A stretch of 64,000 nucleotides of DNA from Trichopria drosophilae (lineage: Eukaryota > Arthropoda > Insecta > Hymenoptera > Diapriidae), in the NCBI GenBank assembly GCA_030407085.1, contig CM059584.1, forward strand, positions 103,291,001 to 103,355,000. The letters are read 5' to 3'. A model generated the notes under the pieces. It searched no databases. It saw only the letters and a list, made by a program, of their open reading frames with translations, and was not told the origin of the DNA. Below, piece by piece: positions 35,201-46,601 of this stretch (within the stretch, counting starts at the first letter, position 1; each line of letters opens with the position of its first letter). The translations under genes and the position numbers were made by a program.

Positions 35201-36740
35201 CAGAAGTGCGAAATCAATATTGCTACGTCTCACTCCACACAGCAACAAATATTGAATAGTCCAGGAAACAAAAAAAAATAGGGGGTAACGCGGAACAAAT
35301 TGCAACAGGACCGATTGTTTTTTTAACAAAATAGGCCTAATTTTATTTTTAAATGGCTGCAACTTTTTAATGATGTATTACAGCGCAAATTATGTCAAAC
35401 AAGAGTTGTAGGAAATGCAATAATCTATAAAAAAGGTAAATACGATATTTTCTCTCTCTGTCGCCATTTTTGAGATAACGGCTTGTAAAGTTGCAACTTA
35501 TTAAAATGTTGGTAAAAACGAGCCTTATTCTGTTTTTTTTTTTAACCTTTTTCTGTTTTATGATAAATATAATTGTCGGTGTATTTTGTCGCTAAAAATG
35601 CTAATGCTCACAATATCCCATTTGTAGTTCATATTTCCAAGAAAAGTGAGGTTATGTCGGACATTGTATATCACATTACACAATTTCCCAACAGTCTAGT
35701 CGCATAATCAGTAGAAATAATTGATAGCATATTTCGATAGACGTTTTTGCAACGAGTGAAGTATAAAATGGCATATTCGTATTAATATCGTACAAAAATA
35801 TTTCAACACGTTATGTAACTGCTACGGTAAGAGTGAGAAATTTGTAAAACATTTTAAAAACGACATAAAAAGTCACAAAGACGATTCGAAAAAATTGACA
35901 AATTGATACGACTGGCGAAGCGAGACGAATTGTTGATTTACGAACTTGGAAAAAATATGAAATGTTTGTGAAATTGGCGCACGCCTCGAACTAAAATACG
36001 ACGCGACCTTTACATAATGATTGTTCTAAAATTAATATGGTAGGCCATCTTAAGATCTCAAAACAACATTTCCAATACTATCCCGAGAGTCATGTTAGTT
36101 TATTCAAAGATTCTGTAGATTAATTGATTAACAATTATGAAAAAATACCTCAGAAAACAGCGTTGCCGTAGATCAAAAAAACCTTATAACTTCAATTATC
36201 TTGAAATTTAACATGGATTTGTACGCTGGGTTTTCGGCCAGTGGTAAAGCATATCAAAATGAAGGTTATCACGTAATTTCAGGAAAATCTGCAGATTTTC
36301 ATTTTTTCCGGGTCCCATTTTAAAAGTTCTGCATTAAGAGTGTATAAGTTATAATAAATAAAACTTGCATTTTAAAGTGTACATGATTTTTCTATTCTTT
36401 TTTTAACGTTTTATGGGATTTCTTCAAAAATGAAGTACAATGATATACAATGCTACAAGCATTTAAAGAATATAAGAGGTGTATTAAAAAACAAAATTAA
36501 ATATGTTGATATATAAGGGAACAACATTTATCATACCAATCATGGGGTAAATACATTGTTTACGTGTTTATAAAGAGTTTACAACAAATCATTTAACCAG
36601 TTATAGCGGACGACTGAAAGGTGAACAAAGAAATAAACTTAATACTTAAACCTTAAGACACAAGGAAAGTTGTTTTAATTTTTTATAAATAACTTGTCCT
36701 CGTACCACTGAATATTGTCATTTATATTTATCTTTAATAT
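32261..36740. other. 4.5 kb without a recognised gene
   Basis: AT-rich throughout. A 128-codon frame at 32534-32920 lacks recognisable content. A (TA)n run sits near 32957-32973. The part 35270-35560 resembles in style the arms of the window's foldback elements (a homopolymer-rich 'TTTTTGAGATAACGGC' type sequence), but no partner arm is present. Confidence 0.4.
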
Positions 36741-37334
36741 ACAGTGCTGGTAAAAGGCTCGGAAACCGCCAGATATTTCGAAAACCACTAATATTTAAAA
36801 AAATCTGGAACACGTGAAACGGTGTTTAAACAAAAAATCTTTTCGGTACTATAGCCGTAAAACCGAATTTTACGGCTTACTTTTAGTTCGTAAAATGAAA
36901 TTTCATGGATCACGTGAAACATGAATCTGCGCAGTCAAAAATATAACCCATACGGACTAAATGCAGTCTGCGAAATCAAATTTGTACAGCTTTCAGTGCC
37001 GAAAAATAATGTTCGTCACAAGACCGTAAGATTTTACGGCCTCATGCGACCGGCTTTGCCGATTCTCGTACGCTGGTACCGGATTCGGGCCGAAAATCTG
37101 GCGACCCCCGTCTCTAAGGAGGCATGTCGGGCACGACGGGGTTGAATATCTTAAACAGCAACATGGGTCGAGTGGGGGCTTTTCGAGACGAATCCAAAGC
37201 ACCTAACAATAAAACGATTACAATCATTTTCCGCAGATTGTAATCGCATCTGTTTTACGAAAACCATTATTTTATAACAACTTTTTATTTATAAAAAAAT
37301 GCTACCACGTAATACCGAGCGAATTACAATATCC

Positions 37335-38330
37335 TCAAAATTCGCGGTTTTGATGCTCAAATTCAATCTTACGTAGCAGTCGCAAATTTCTTTAATGATA
37401 TCTGCCCGGAAAACTATCCGATTTCTAACTCTACTGTTCATCATACAGTTTCACGATTTGAAAGAATAGATTCTATTGAAGATGATGAACCACGGTCTGG
37501 AAACCAAAAACTGCTAGCAACGACTATACAGTATTAGAAGACCTTCAAAATATTATTGAAAAACCAAATAAACTTTGTAAAATGCGCAAGAATGAAGCAA
37601 TAGTGAAAATTTGCGTAAAATGTCTTAAGAAAACAGCATTATCACTCGTATAAAACAAAACTCATGTAGAAATTATGAGAAGTTAATTATGGCAGGAGAG
37701 CTGAGTATTGCGATGAAACGATGCCGCGAGTCAGAATAATCATCACTTTTTATGTTAGGTTTATTTTTTCGACGAGGCTATTTTCGAATTAGACATGGAG
37801 AAAAATATTGTATATGATAACATACTGGTGTTACCAGATAACATACTGATAGTACTGGATACCATCAGATGTTATCCGGTACCATCAGTATGTTATCCAG
37901 TAAGATCTATTTCCCTCCGTGTAAACGGATCTGTACACCGTAAAAATCGTAGATATTCGTCAGATAGCTATGCGCACTAATTAGAAAAAAACTACTTTCG
38001 AATTTGAATGCTGAAATCGTACCACGTCTACAAAACATAACAGGAGATGTATTTGAGTATGTTGCAGCAGAATGATGCACCAACTTAATACCCCACGATA
38101 ATCAACGAATTTTCTAAACCAAATATTTATTAATAAATTGATTGGTACAAGTGGTCATAATGAATGGCCATCATGATCTCCAGATTTAACGCCACTAGAT
38201 TTGTTTTAATGAGGTTAACTAAAAAGCAAGGTCTTCGAAACAATACCAGCGAATCTTGACGAATTAAGGCTTCAAAACGTAAGGGAGAATAAGTACAATC
38301 AATTAGCATATGTTAAAAGGTTAATAGATA
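37335..38330 (+). pseudogene. Mariner-type transposase relic
   Basis: Fragments in changing frames follow the order of a mariner-type transposase. An HTH part reads SYVAVANFF, STVHHTVSRFERIDSIED and DEPRSG (about 37366-37502). Then comes a stretch with LEDLQNIIEKPNK. The first catalytic Asp lies in FDEAIFEL (about 37769-37792), followed after a MITE insertion by NGSVHRKNRRYSSDS (about 37924-37970). The second Asp lies in QQNDAPT (about 38067). The end reads EWPS and SPDLTPLDLF with the third Asp (about 38160-38205), then ETIPANLDELRLQNV. Stops and frameshifts are numerous. This is old and dead, unrelated at close range to the Tc1-like element at 29086. Confidence 0.8.
37794..37921. mobile_element. 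128 bp MITE inside the transposase relic
   Basis: The ends CATGGAGAAAAATATTGTAT and, complemented, CACGGAGGGAAATAG are similar. The interior is a palindromic set of GATAACATACTG / CAGTATGTTATC units about 28 bp apart. TA lies at each side (37790-37791, 37922-37923). Removing the insert brings FDEAIFEL next to NGSVHRKN in the order expected for the transposase. The end CACGGAG is shared with the element at 54636-55354. Confidence 0.7.
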
Positions 38331-38477
38331 TCAATTCGAGCATTTTTTTATTTAGTTATTGTACGGAAAGTGAGAGGCAAGGGGACTCACTTAAATCAAA
38401 TACCCAGAGGATATGTAAATCTGACCGTGCAACCTCCACGTAGTACATCTTGGGCAATACTGATGACGGCAGTAGTA

Positions 38478-38635
38478 CACTGAAAAAAATAAGTCTTAAT
38501 TTAAGACCATGGATGGGCTACATTTTAGATGTAACGAAATTAGCCCGATTAGAAAAGGACAAACTGATGTAATATACATGGACTAATTTTAAGCCACTTA
38601 ATTTGTAACAATTTTAAGATTTATTTTTTTCTGTG
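38478..38635. mobile_element. 158 bp MITE
   Basis: The ends CACTGAAAAAAATAAGTCTT and, complemented, CACAGAAAAAAATAAATCTT match over about 26 bp. TA precedes the left end; CA follows the right end, so the target duplication may have mutated. It has no coding capacity. Confidence 0.65.
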
Positions 38636-39063
38636 CACCAACCTATGTTACTATTATAACATTTTACTACACCCTAAATTTGTTTAATGTTTCTGAATAA
38701 AAAATCATTAAAATTAAAATTCCCCGCCAATAGTGAACACAGCGTAGTGTTTTAGATTCGCCATGAAGAGACGTTTGAAAGCAAGCTTTATGATAATAAT
38801 CATTAAACTATTCAAATTTGGTGGGCTTATCACCTCGAGTAGCAACTGATGGCAATTGCATGATTCAAACATTTCAACACGGCTGAAACATTTTTCAAGC
38901 GCCCTCTGTTGAAATCCTTTTGATTCCCTAAAGGTGAACTTAAAAAAAAACATTTTCAAAAAAAAATGTTAAAAATACAAATTTTAGATTAAATATAGGA
39001 AAAATTTCACGTCGGTGGTTTGCAAAATATTTGACCGTTCCCGGACTTTCTGCAATCACCGTA

Positions 39064-39539
39064 TATATGTATAAGAAACGTTTTAGCATTACTTACGGCA
39101 TTGTAAGAAAAAGTCTTAAAATAGTTACATTTTAAATGGTCAATTAATAAACCAATGTATAAGAAACATGTCCTTTCTTGTTTTTGTTACTTCTTATATT
39201 AAGCCCATATTCGGCCTTAATTTAAAACTTTTTTTACAATGTACTTTTGATGTTTCCCAGGCCTTAGATCTTCCTTTTAACCCATTGAAGCACAGTGTCC
39301 TTTCTGTAGGACATCCTTTTGTAACTTATTTTTTTTTTTTAGTAGCTTAAAATTAAATTTTACTGCAAATGTTTTTCTTTCGTATTTTGATAACATATTT
39401 TTAAATGTAAACAAAGTAAAATTTATTATGAATTATTGTGTTAAATAGTTTATAATGACGAACAATGTATACAAATTACGTGTTTTTTTTACAAAAAATG
39501 AATGCTGAAAATAAACCATCGTTAAAGCCAAAATTAAAA
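39064..39539. other. No gene seen
   Basis: AT-rich sequence between the mariner-type element and the dispersed repeat. Confidence 0.4.
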
Positions 39540-40515
39540 ATGACGGAGCCGAGATGGCCGACCGAAATGTCAAAATTTATTTGATCGAGATGAAAGTCGT
39601 TACTCGGGAGTTTTCGTGGTTACTGATTACAAATTTGGCCATATATTTTCACAATTCAAAAAAGCGGATCCAATATGGCCAACTAAAATGTAAAAATTTA
39701 CTTGATCGAGGTAAAACGGGTTATTCGGGGTTTTCGAGCGAATTCAACATGACGGTCCGAAATATAAAAAATTATTTGACCGAAATCAAACTTAATACTG
39801 AATAATGTTACATTTTCAAGATAAAATTTAGCAGATTCAACAAGCGGTGACGAATGCTGAAATTTCATAGTTCGTCTTTTACGACCTCGAAAACTGTTAC
39901 ATTTTGGCTGTCATATTGAATCCGTCATTTTGAATTTTGAAAATCTAAGATTACATTCGTACACTGAGAGAAGTGTCTTTTACCCCGTATTAGAATTCTT
40001 ATACCCCGTAAACGACAATCATTTACATATAGGGGCAGACATATTTTCTTTTACCGGTTAAAAGACGAAGATTTTTGGTTATTCTAACCCATATGTCAGT
40101 TTATTCAGAGTTTTCTATTTCAATTAAAAGACATATTATTTATTGAAAATCGCCTTAAAAATTGAAAATATTAAAAATACTTTCTTTTAATAATAAAGAA
40201 ATATTCTTTTAAAATAGGAAAGTTCAATAGAATTGCCCTGAACTGTCAATAAACGAACACTAAAAGACGAGGATTTTAATAGGTATAATATATTTCTTTT
40301 AAAGGGTATAAGAACCGTTTAAAAGATACAGGATATTAACCGGTAAAATACACTTTTCAGTGTAATCTACGAAATACCCAATTTCACCTTGATGAAATAA
40401 ATTTTTACATTTCGGTCGGCCATCTTGGATCCGCCAACTCGAGTTTTCAAAATCTGAGGCCAGATTCGTGATCAGCGACCCCGAAAACCCCCGAGTAACA
40501 AGTTTCAAATATGTT
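39540..40515. repeat. Dispersed ~125 bp repeat, inverted and direct units
   Basis: From 39540 to about 39800 two to three units run on the minus strand (GAGATGGCCGACCGAAATGT, GGATCCAATATGGCC). From about 39890 on, units run on the plus strand (GTCATATTGAATCCGTCATT; then TCGGTCGGCCATCTTGGATC and CCAGATTCGTGATCAGCGAC). The plus-strand part is interrupted by the MITE at 39962-40362. Confidence 0.7.
39962..40362. mobile_element. 401 bp TA-flanked MITE
   Basis: The ends CACTGAGAGAAGTGTCTTTT and, complemented, CACTGAAAAGTGTATTTTAC are inverted repeats. TA occurs on both sides (39960-39961 and 40363-40364). Subterminal CTTATACCCC and GGGTATAAGAA also mirror each other. No coding capacity. It splits a unit of the dispersed repeat. 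Confidence 0.8.
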
Positions 40516-40792
40516 CCTTGCAAATAAAAATGTATGCTTCAAAAGGGTTAAAGTCATAAATACACCTATCTCACGCTCACGCCTTTACATAATATAACAA
40601 TAGCTTTTCTTTTTGTTAATCAATTCGAAGTTCATTCCCACTAGGGAAATTGAATGAAATCATTGACCTACCTGCGTATTTTGATTTTTTTCTTTGTAAG
40701 TAATTACTGCACGTAACATAATTTTATTGAATTATACAATTTCTCCATTGAACTATTATTTTTATCTTTAAAAAATATACATTTTTCGTCAT

Positions 40793-41013
40793 AGTGCGCA
40801 TGAAATTCGATTTCACACCCAAAAAGTTAAATATGAGTTTCCTGCAAATTTGAGATATAAACTCGAATTTTACCCTCACAATGATGACAAATTTTATTCG
40901 TATCACGGATGTCAACTTTTATTCTCTGAAAGCGATCATCCAATTCAGTCGTACTGCTTTGCACTCCATCCGATGAGAGCCTGGGGATGTACAGATTTCA
41001 CTTTGCGCCCGTG
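40793..41013 (+). CDS. Possible internal exon of unknown gene
   Basis: An open frame of about 90 codons (40772-41050) has a composition unlike the random frames of this AT-rich region: rich in His, Tyr, Cys, Pro and Trp (for example YSYHGCQLLFSESDHPIQSY and HPMRAWGCTDFTLRPWYE). A plausible splice acceptor (TTTTTCGTCATAG) lies at 40780-40792 and a possible donor (GTG|GTACGA) at 41013. Three cysteines suggest an extracellular segment. I recognise no domain. It could also be a transposon fragment or chance. Confidence 0.25.
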
Positions 41014-41054
41014 GTACGAAAATATCTATTATTACATCTTTATTACATTATAAA

Positions 41055-42190
41055 TTATCCATTTGTATTACATCTTTTTCTTTTAAAAAATTGTTACACA
41101 TTCGACCACTAAATATCGATGTAAAGATATGGAAACATTTTTGTGTGGGAGATGGAAACATTATAAACCTTTAAATGTAAAAATAGTCGCAGATAGCTAT
41201 ATTCATCAAGGACAGTCTGCTTTTTCTTCCAAGAGGTTGATAAAACCCCATATTTGCATTCAGCAGACCCATGGCACTGAATATTAAGTGTTAGAAAGGG
41301 ATATTTTTTGACGATATTTAATTTAAACATAGATACGCTGTAGAAACAAATACTTGAAATGTGCTCTTATTTACATTTTATATCTTACGTTCAGTAAATT
41401 TCAATTTCATGTTCAATATTAAAAAACTAACAACTATATTTTTTTCTTGTTTATTTAAAGCCGTCATTTTTGTTTTAGAGGACATTTATACGCAATATTG
41501 CCTGCGCCATTGGAAGGAACTTACTCTTCTCACTTCTCAGGACTTCTGAGGTCGATTATGTGGGGATGTGTATTCTAAAAGGAAAGTTACCGATTTATGT
41601 ACTCAAAACCCTACTTTCGGGTCAAATTTAAATCAATTTTCCTATTAAGAAAGAAGCACAACGGTAAACCAACAAATTTTGCAACTCTGGGAGTTAACGG
41701 GTTAATATAATGCTGCAGTTGCACTTCTTATTTGCATGAATTTGATTTCTATAAACAAACGCATTTGTTGTTTATTTGATTCCTTTTTTAATAATTGTCA
41801 ACCCCATTCCATGTGACATTTGTGGATTAAAAAATTGCATATCTACTAGAAAAGTATAGTTGTTGCGTATTGCGCTTTGAAATAACTTTCAAATTAGAAG
41901 TAATAAAAAATTTAGAAAAAATTGAAAAATAAAATTTATAAATATCCAGTTTTAAACAAAATATTTTTTTACAATTTTTTAATGAAAATTTATATATATT
42001 AATTATATATATTAATAATAATTGATTTGTCTAGAGGTTTCTTACCTATGTTATAAGAAATTATGTCAATTGACAAATTAAATAAGGATACAATATTTTA
42101 ACACTTTTTGAACTCTAATATTGTGTTAAAGTAGTATGCGAAAGCATTTTAATTTTTTGACCGCTATCTGAATAATCAATTTTTCAGGAG
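41055..42190. other. No gene seen
   Basis: AT-rich; nothing recognised. Confidence 0.4.
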
Positions 42191-42194
42191 TTAT

Positions 42195-42900
42195 GGTTGA
42201 ACGGTCGATTGACATTGAAAAAAAAATTTAATTTGACATTTCGGCCATGATGTTGGCCATCTTCAAAAAACTGTTATTATCTATATAAAAATAAAAAATT
42301 AAAAAATGTATCGCTTTAACAATAAAAAAAACTTACATCTAATGACATATGTGGTCTAATATTATGTTTGTTGAAAAAAATGTAATCGAATTTTAAATAT
42401 TTTAGTCTGTCTTTAATTGTTAAATTTTTAAACTTTTTGCTGTTTCGAACCCGAATGTTTGATTAGTCTCGTAGACGTGTTTCGACACACTGATATTATT
42501 GGTTCTTTGTGCAATTGATCTCTTTATATTAGCAATTTCATTTTGTAACAGTCTTTGCGTTTATATGAACTTTGTAGCAAATATTCACGGGATTATCTGT
42601 CCATAATTGATTTAAACAGTAATTACATCTTTCCTGTGCCATATTATGCTTCATTGATAAATTACTTTTTTTACATGTTGAATTTTACACCAACTCAAAG
42701 GATAATTTCTTTGTTATAATTAAGTCAATGTTCGTAAACATGTAAAATATGTTCGTAGGAGTAAAAAGAGACGTAAAATAGATTGTTCCGAAGAAGGATG
42801 AAATTTGGAAAAACTGCTGTAAAATTTGTAATGTCCAATCAATCGTGTTAGAAAGGTTGCACTTGCATATTTTTTTTTCAGCCATGGGCATTTTCCTTTC
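42195..42900 (-). mobile_element. Penelope-like retroelement remnant (GIY-YIG part and 3' region)
   Basis: On the minus strand a block at about 42548-42429 reads IKRSIAQRTNNISVSKHVYE then TNQTFGFETAKSL. This resembles the C-terminal part of the GIY-YIG endonuclease of Penelope-like elements (KH-x-x-ET-x-H-x-F-x-F pattern). A frame upstream contains CNYCLNQLWTD. Stops and shifts break it. Downstream on the same strand, 42265-42234 reads TTGAAGATGGCC, a short loop, GGCCGAAATGTC, which resembles the hammerhead core found in the terminal repeats of these elements. The reverse-transcriptase part is not recognised, so the copy is 5'-truncated or eroded. Assignment rests on a short match. Confidence 0.45.
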
Positions 42901-44760
42901 ATAAAATAAATCTTCTGGTTCAGTGATTACATATGGATTGTTTTATTCCAAAATATTTTTGCATTCTTAACTGTTGTATTTGATATATTTCCAATTTTTA
43001 TTACTGACTATTTATAGTTGTGTCAATGATTTCAATTCGAAATATGCATACACGGCTCTCAGTGTCTTCTTTCTATAGTGACTATTAGACAAGTGTGGCA
43101 TCCATTACTTAACAAAAATATAGAACACTTCTTTCTTATGAAGGTTCTAAAATTAATGCTAAGGCTTTTGACGATTTGTAAATATGAATCTAATATTAGA
43201 TCTTAAAAGGGATACCGTCAAACAGTTCTTCATCACGGTAACAGCTTTGGCTCTGCTAATCCGATTATTTTTGCTGGGTAAATATAATACATCTTATAAT
43301 TCATCAAGAATATAATATTAGTTTTTCAAAAACTTACTTTCAAAGTACATAAAAATACGTATTTTACGCACATTTAATCTTGTAAAACTCTAATAATTTT
43401 GCTACACCGAAATTAATAATTAAATTCCTAAAATTTATATCTTGTTAGTTATTTCGCAAGATAATATAATAAATGTGGCGCCTGAATAATCATGGGCATA
43501 AGAAAAAGAAATATGACTCCCTGTATAATTACTGAACGAAAATTACATTAAATATAATATGTCACTCAAGTTTTGTTTAAAATATACACAAACATAATAC
43601 AGGTCACATATTTATCTGTAGAGAAAATAACTGGAAATAATATCTACTAATTCTAGTAACTATTCAAGCTTTCATTATATTTTATCAACTGTTGTGGTTT
43701 AAATATTTGAAAAGTTTCTAGATATCATATTTTGATTCAAACATCAGTCGTGAAATTGTAAAAGAGATCAGTAATCCTACTGAACCGTATTTCAGTACAG
43801 ACAATTTATTGAAGAGTATTACCGAAGATGATATTATGAGAAACTTTTCATTAACAATCGAGGAATTAATAACCATTTGTTGTTGAATTTTAGACGTAAT
43901 AGAATTGACGTTGGCGAAGGAAAATGAATAACTGATAAAATGTCACTTATCACTGACCTGCGTCATAGCGTAGTCTATGGCATAATGATTTTATAGTTAA
44001 TTACTGATCTACTGAGCATTTTAACAAAACGTGGCATGACCTTTTGTTCATAGTTTATAAACACATTCATCATATCGCAATTTATCGAATGCGTAACTAT
44101 TCAAATAATGAGCATAAACAAAAAAAAGATTAGTTAATTCCTAAACTCAGCAACCATTTACTATTATTTACGAAAATTGAGAAAGTAATCGGGAGTTATC
44201 GTACGGCTTTTTTTCTTGTTACTATTAAATTTTGTGAAATTTACAACAGAATATATTAAATTTTGCAAACCACACTAGCAAAAAGTACAAAAGGCAGATG
44301 ATAAAACCCCGGTTATCCGTAAATTAAAAATGTTGCGATTTTCGTAAATAAATGTCTCTCAGTGTAATATACAAATTCCCTTAAGGAAATTTGACATATG
44401 TACTAAATATTCTATTTTTGAAAAGTTAGAATTACGCATAAATTTATCTGTCATTGCCAGATAACATACGTTTAAAGTTAGTTATTTACTCACCACCAGT
44501 TCAGTTATCTCTGTAGTTTTAATAAGCCATATTATTTTACATAACGGACTTTAAAAAAAAAATGTTATTCTTGAATAACTCATAAAATAAAATTATGATT
44601 TTTTTCGCCAAATGAATTATTTGAAATGTTAAACGTGAATTAATGCACCAAGAATTAATTTTTAACGTAGTAGCATACCAACTGACATCATATCTGTATA
44701 CTTTTTTCCTTTTGCAGAATTGTGTTTTCATCGAAACTTATTCCAATTATTACTATACTA
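42901..44760. other. No gene seen
   Basis: AT-rich. A lone terminus-like CTCTCAGTGTA at about 44356-44366 resembles the ends of TA-flanked MITEs in this window, but no partner end was found. Confidence 0.4.
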
Positions 44761-45855
44761 CACTGGTAACAAAAAAAAAGTCGATTCTTGTTTCTCTTAA
44801 AATTCTTATGTTTATTGAATCTTTAGGTCTCCGTGAACCAAAAAAGAGGTTGCAAACCTTTTTTCATTCGGTCAGTACAGCTAAAAGTACGAAAAATTGC
44901 TTTTTTATCAGTTTTTGAATCCTTATGTATGACGTTATATAAATTTCTGGTAGGGCTGAAATGAAACCTTAAAATATGAACTTTTCAACGAAAAATTAAA
45001 AAAATCACTGTTAATAGTGGAGGAAGTATAATCGTCGTTTTTGTAAATTTTAATTCCTGGGCGTTATAATTGTATCTGTTGCAAGTTTCCGGGGCAAATT
45101 TCGTGTTGTATTTTATATAAATGTTTCTCAAATACTATACAGCTTTAATGTAATAACACAATTGATGTTAATAAAACTATATCCTTCTTAATTTTTACTT
45201 GCATCGAGAAATAAATTTTAGATTTGTAATCAGAGACTTCGAAATCCTTTAGGTAACGAGAAAAAAATTCGAGTAAATTACAAATATTTCGGTCGCCATA
45301 TTGGGTCTGCCATTTTGAATAGTGGTCAGCAATCTCAAAAATATCCGAGTAACAAGTTTCAAGCGAGTTCGCGTAATATTTTTAATTTAGTCCCCCATAT
45401 TGTGTCCGTCATTTTGATTTTCTTAAGTCTCACTTTCCATTCTTCATCAGCAACTACAAAAACCATAATGGGACCAGTTAAAAAAAAATTTGATCATGGA
45501 AAATCGTGTTCTATCAATTCTTGTCACCGCAGCTATTTTTTGTTTTTTGAGGTGTTTCATAAATTAAGTTCCCCCAATATTAATAGTGATTTTTCAATTT
45601 TTCTTTTAAAATTTCAGGTTTAAAGCTTTCATTACAGCCCTACGAGAAGTTTGTAATGCGTTGCATTTTTTATTAATAGGGATTAAAAAAATGTTAAAAA
45701 AGCATTTTTTTCGCACTTTCATCTCGATTTTGCATGGAACTGACGGAATTAAAAAAAGGTTTGTAACCTATTTTTTTGTTCACTGAGATCTAAAGATTCA
45801 ATAAACATAAGAATGTTAAGATAAACAAGAATCGACTTTTTTTTATTACCGGGTG
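44761..45855. mobile_element. 1.1 kb foldback element with ~290 bp inverted ends
   Basis: The left arm 44761-45050 and right arm 45560-45855 mirror each other. Ends are CACTGGTAACAAAAAAAAAG and, complemented, CACCCGGTAATAAAAAAAAG, then TCGATTCTTGTTT in both. Inner matches include ATGTTTATTGAATCTTTAG and GTAGGGCTG(A/T)AATGAAA. TA precedes the left end. The interior holds a copy of the dispersed ~125 bp repeat (45222-45430). No transposase frame. Confidence 0.8.
45222..45430 (+). repeat. Dispersed ~125 bp repeat inside the foldback element
   Basis: TTAGATTTGTAATCAGAGAC, GGTCGCCATATTGGGTCTGC, then GGTCAGCAATCTCAAAAATA and TATCCGAGTAACAAGTTTCA represent roughly one and a half units of the family seen at 150-930. 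Confidence 0.65.
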
Positions 45856-46428
45856 TTATTCGTAATCGGTAGTTACAAATACCCAAAATGGACTTAAGAA
45901 AATATTCTTTTATGACTTTTTAACTCTTTGAAAGGTTTACGGTTATCTAGAACCAAATGAAAGTATTTTAACATAAGAAAAAATACGTAAAAAATTGTTG
46001 TTCTCGAATAATTTCAAATTTAACATACATTATTTAAAGCATTTAATTCTATATTGTGCATCAAGGGCACCAAGAAAGGAATTCTGACATGCATGACGAG
46101 GGGGAGGGACGGGAATCCCGAGGCTAGGATTGTTCACTATTTGCAGAAATCATTAATCATTAAACATTTAAAATCTTTAATTTTTTGTAATATATAATAT
46201 AAATAAAACTATATAACATATAAAACTAATTTCGGCACATAAATTAGTTATCTGGGAAAGTAAAAATAAAAATAAATAACTATTAATATGCAAGGCCACA
46301 GTTAAGCTAATAAAAAATATAATTTGTAAATGTTTCAAATGAATTACTTCTTATGAATTACAAATTGCTGTCTTCTGAATTTGAATAATCGTTAATTATT
46401 CTTCTATACCTTACAATCCCCATAATTA
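45856..46428. other. No gene seen
   Basis: AT-rich with a short GC-rich patch (GAGGGGGAGGGACGGGAATC near 46100). Nothing assigned. Confidence 0.4.
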
Positions 46429-46601
46429 GGATGCGGGTCGAAAAACCAACAAATCAAAAAGCCGACAGGTTAAAAAACCGATAGTTAAAGAAAACAACAA
46501 TCGAAAAACCGCCAGTCAAAAAATCGACTCTTAAAAAAAAAATGACTGTCTGCTTGTCGATGTATCGGCTTTTTGATTTGTCGGTTTTTCGACCCGCACC
46601 C
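46429..46601. mobile_element. 173 bp foldback element related in design to those at 22.7-24.0 kb
   Basis: The left end GGATGCGGGTCGAAAAACC and the complemented right end GGGTGCGGGTCGAAAAACC match, and both continue CAAATCAAAAAGCCGA. The arms are made of AAAAACCGACA-like units. The plan (GGGTGC terminus, AAAACC-GACA units, inverted arms) parallels 22671-24002, although the unit differs. Similar GTCGGATTTTGAATGTGTCG sequence at 46720-46900 may be a further eroded copy. Confidence 0.65.

Larger units (their letters stand above)
36741..39063 (+). mobile_element. Decayed mariner/Tc1-type element, probable limits
   Basis: The left end CAGTGCTGGTAAAAGGCTCG and the complemented right end CGGTGATTGCAGAAAGTCCG, each preceded by TA, are similar (about 60-65% over 50 bp; both continue with AAATATTT/AGATATTT and AAACCAC). 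The transposase relic lies inside. The size is swollen by later insertions (37794-37921 and 38478-38635). The terminal assignment is weaker than the transposase assignment. Confidence 0.4.

Noticed and set aside
35270..35560. Foldback arm like those at 5.2 and 19.5 kb
   Set aside because: Only a stylistic resemblance (homopolymer-rich sequence). No mirrored partner arm or defined ends were found.
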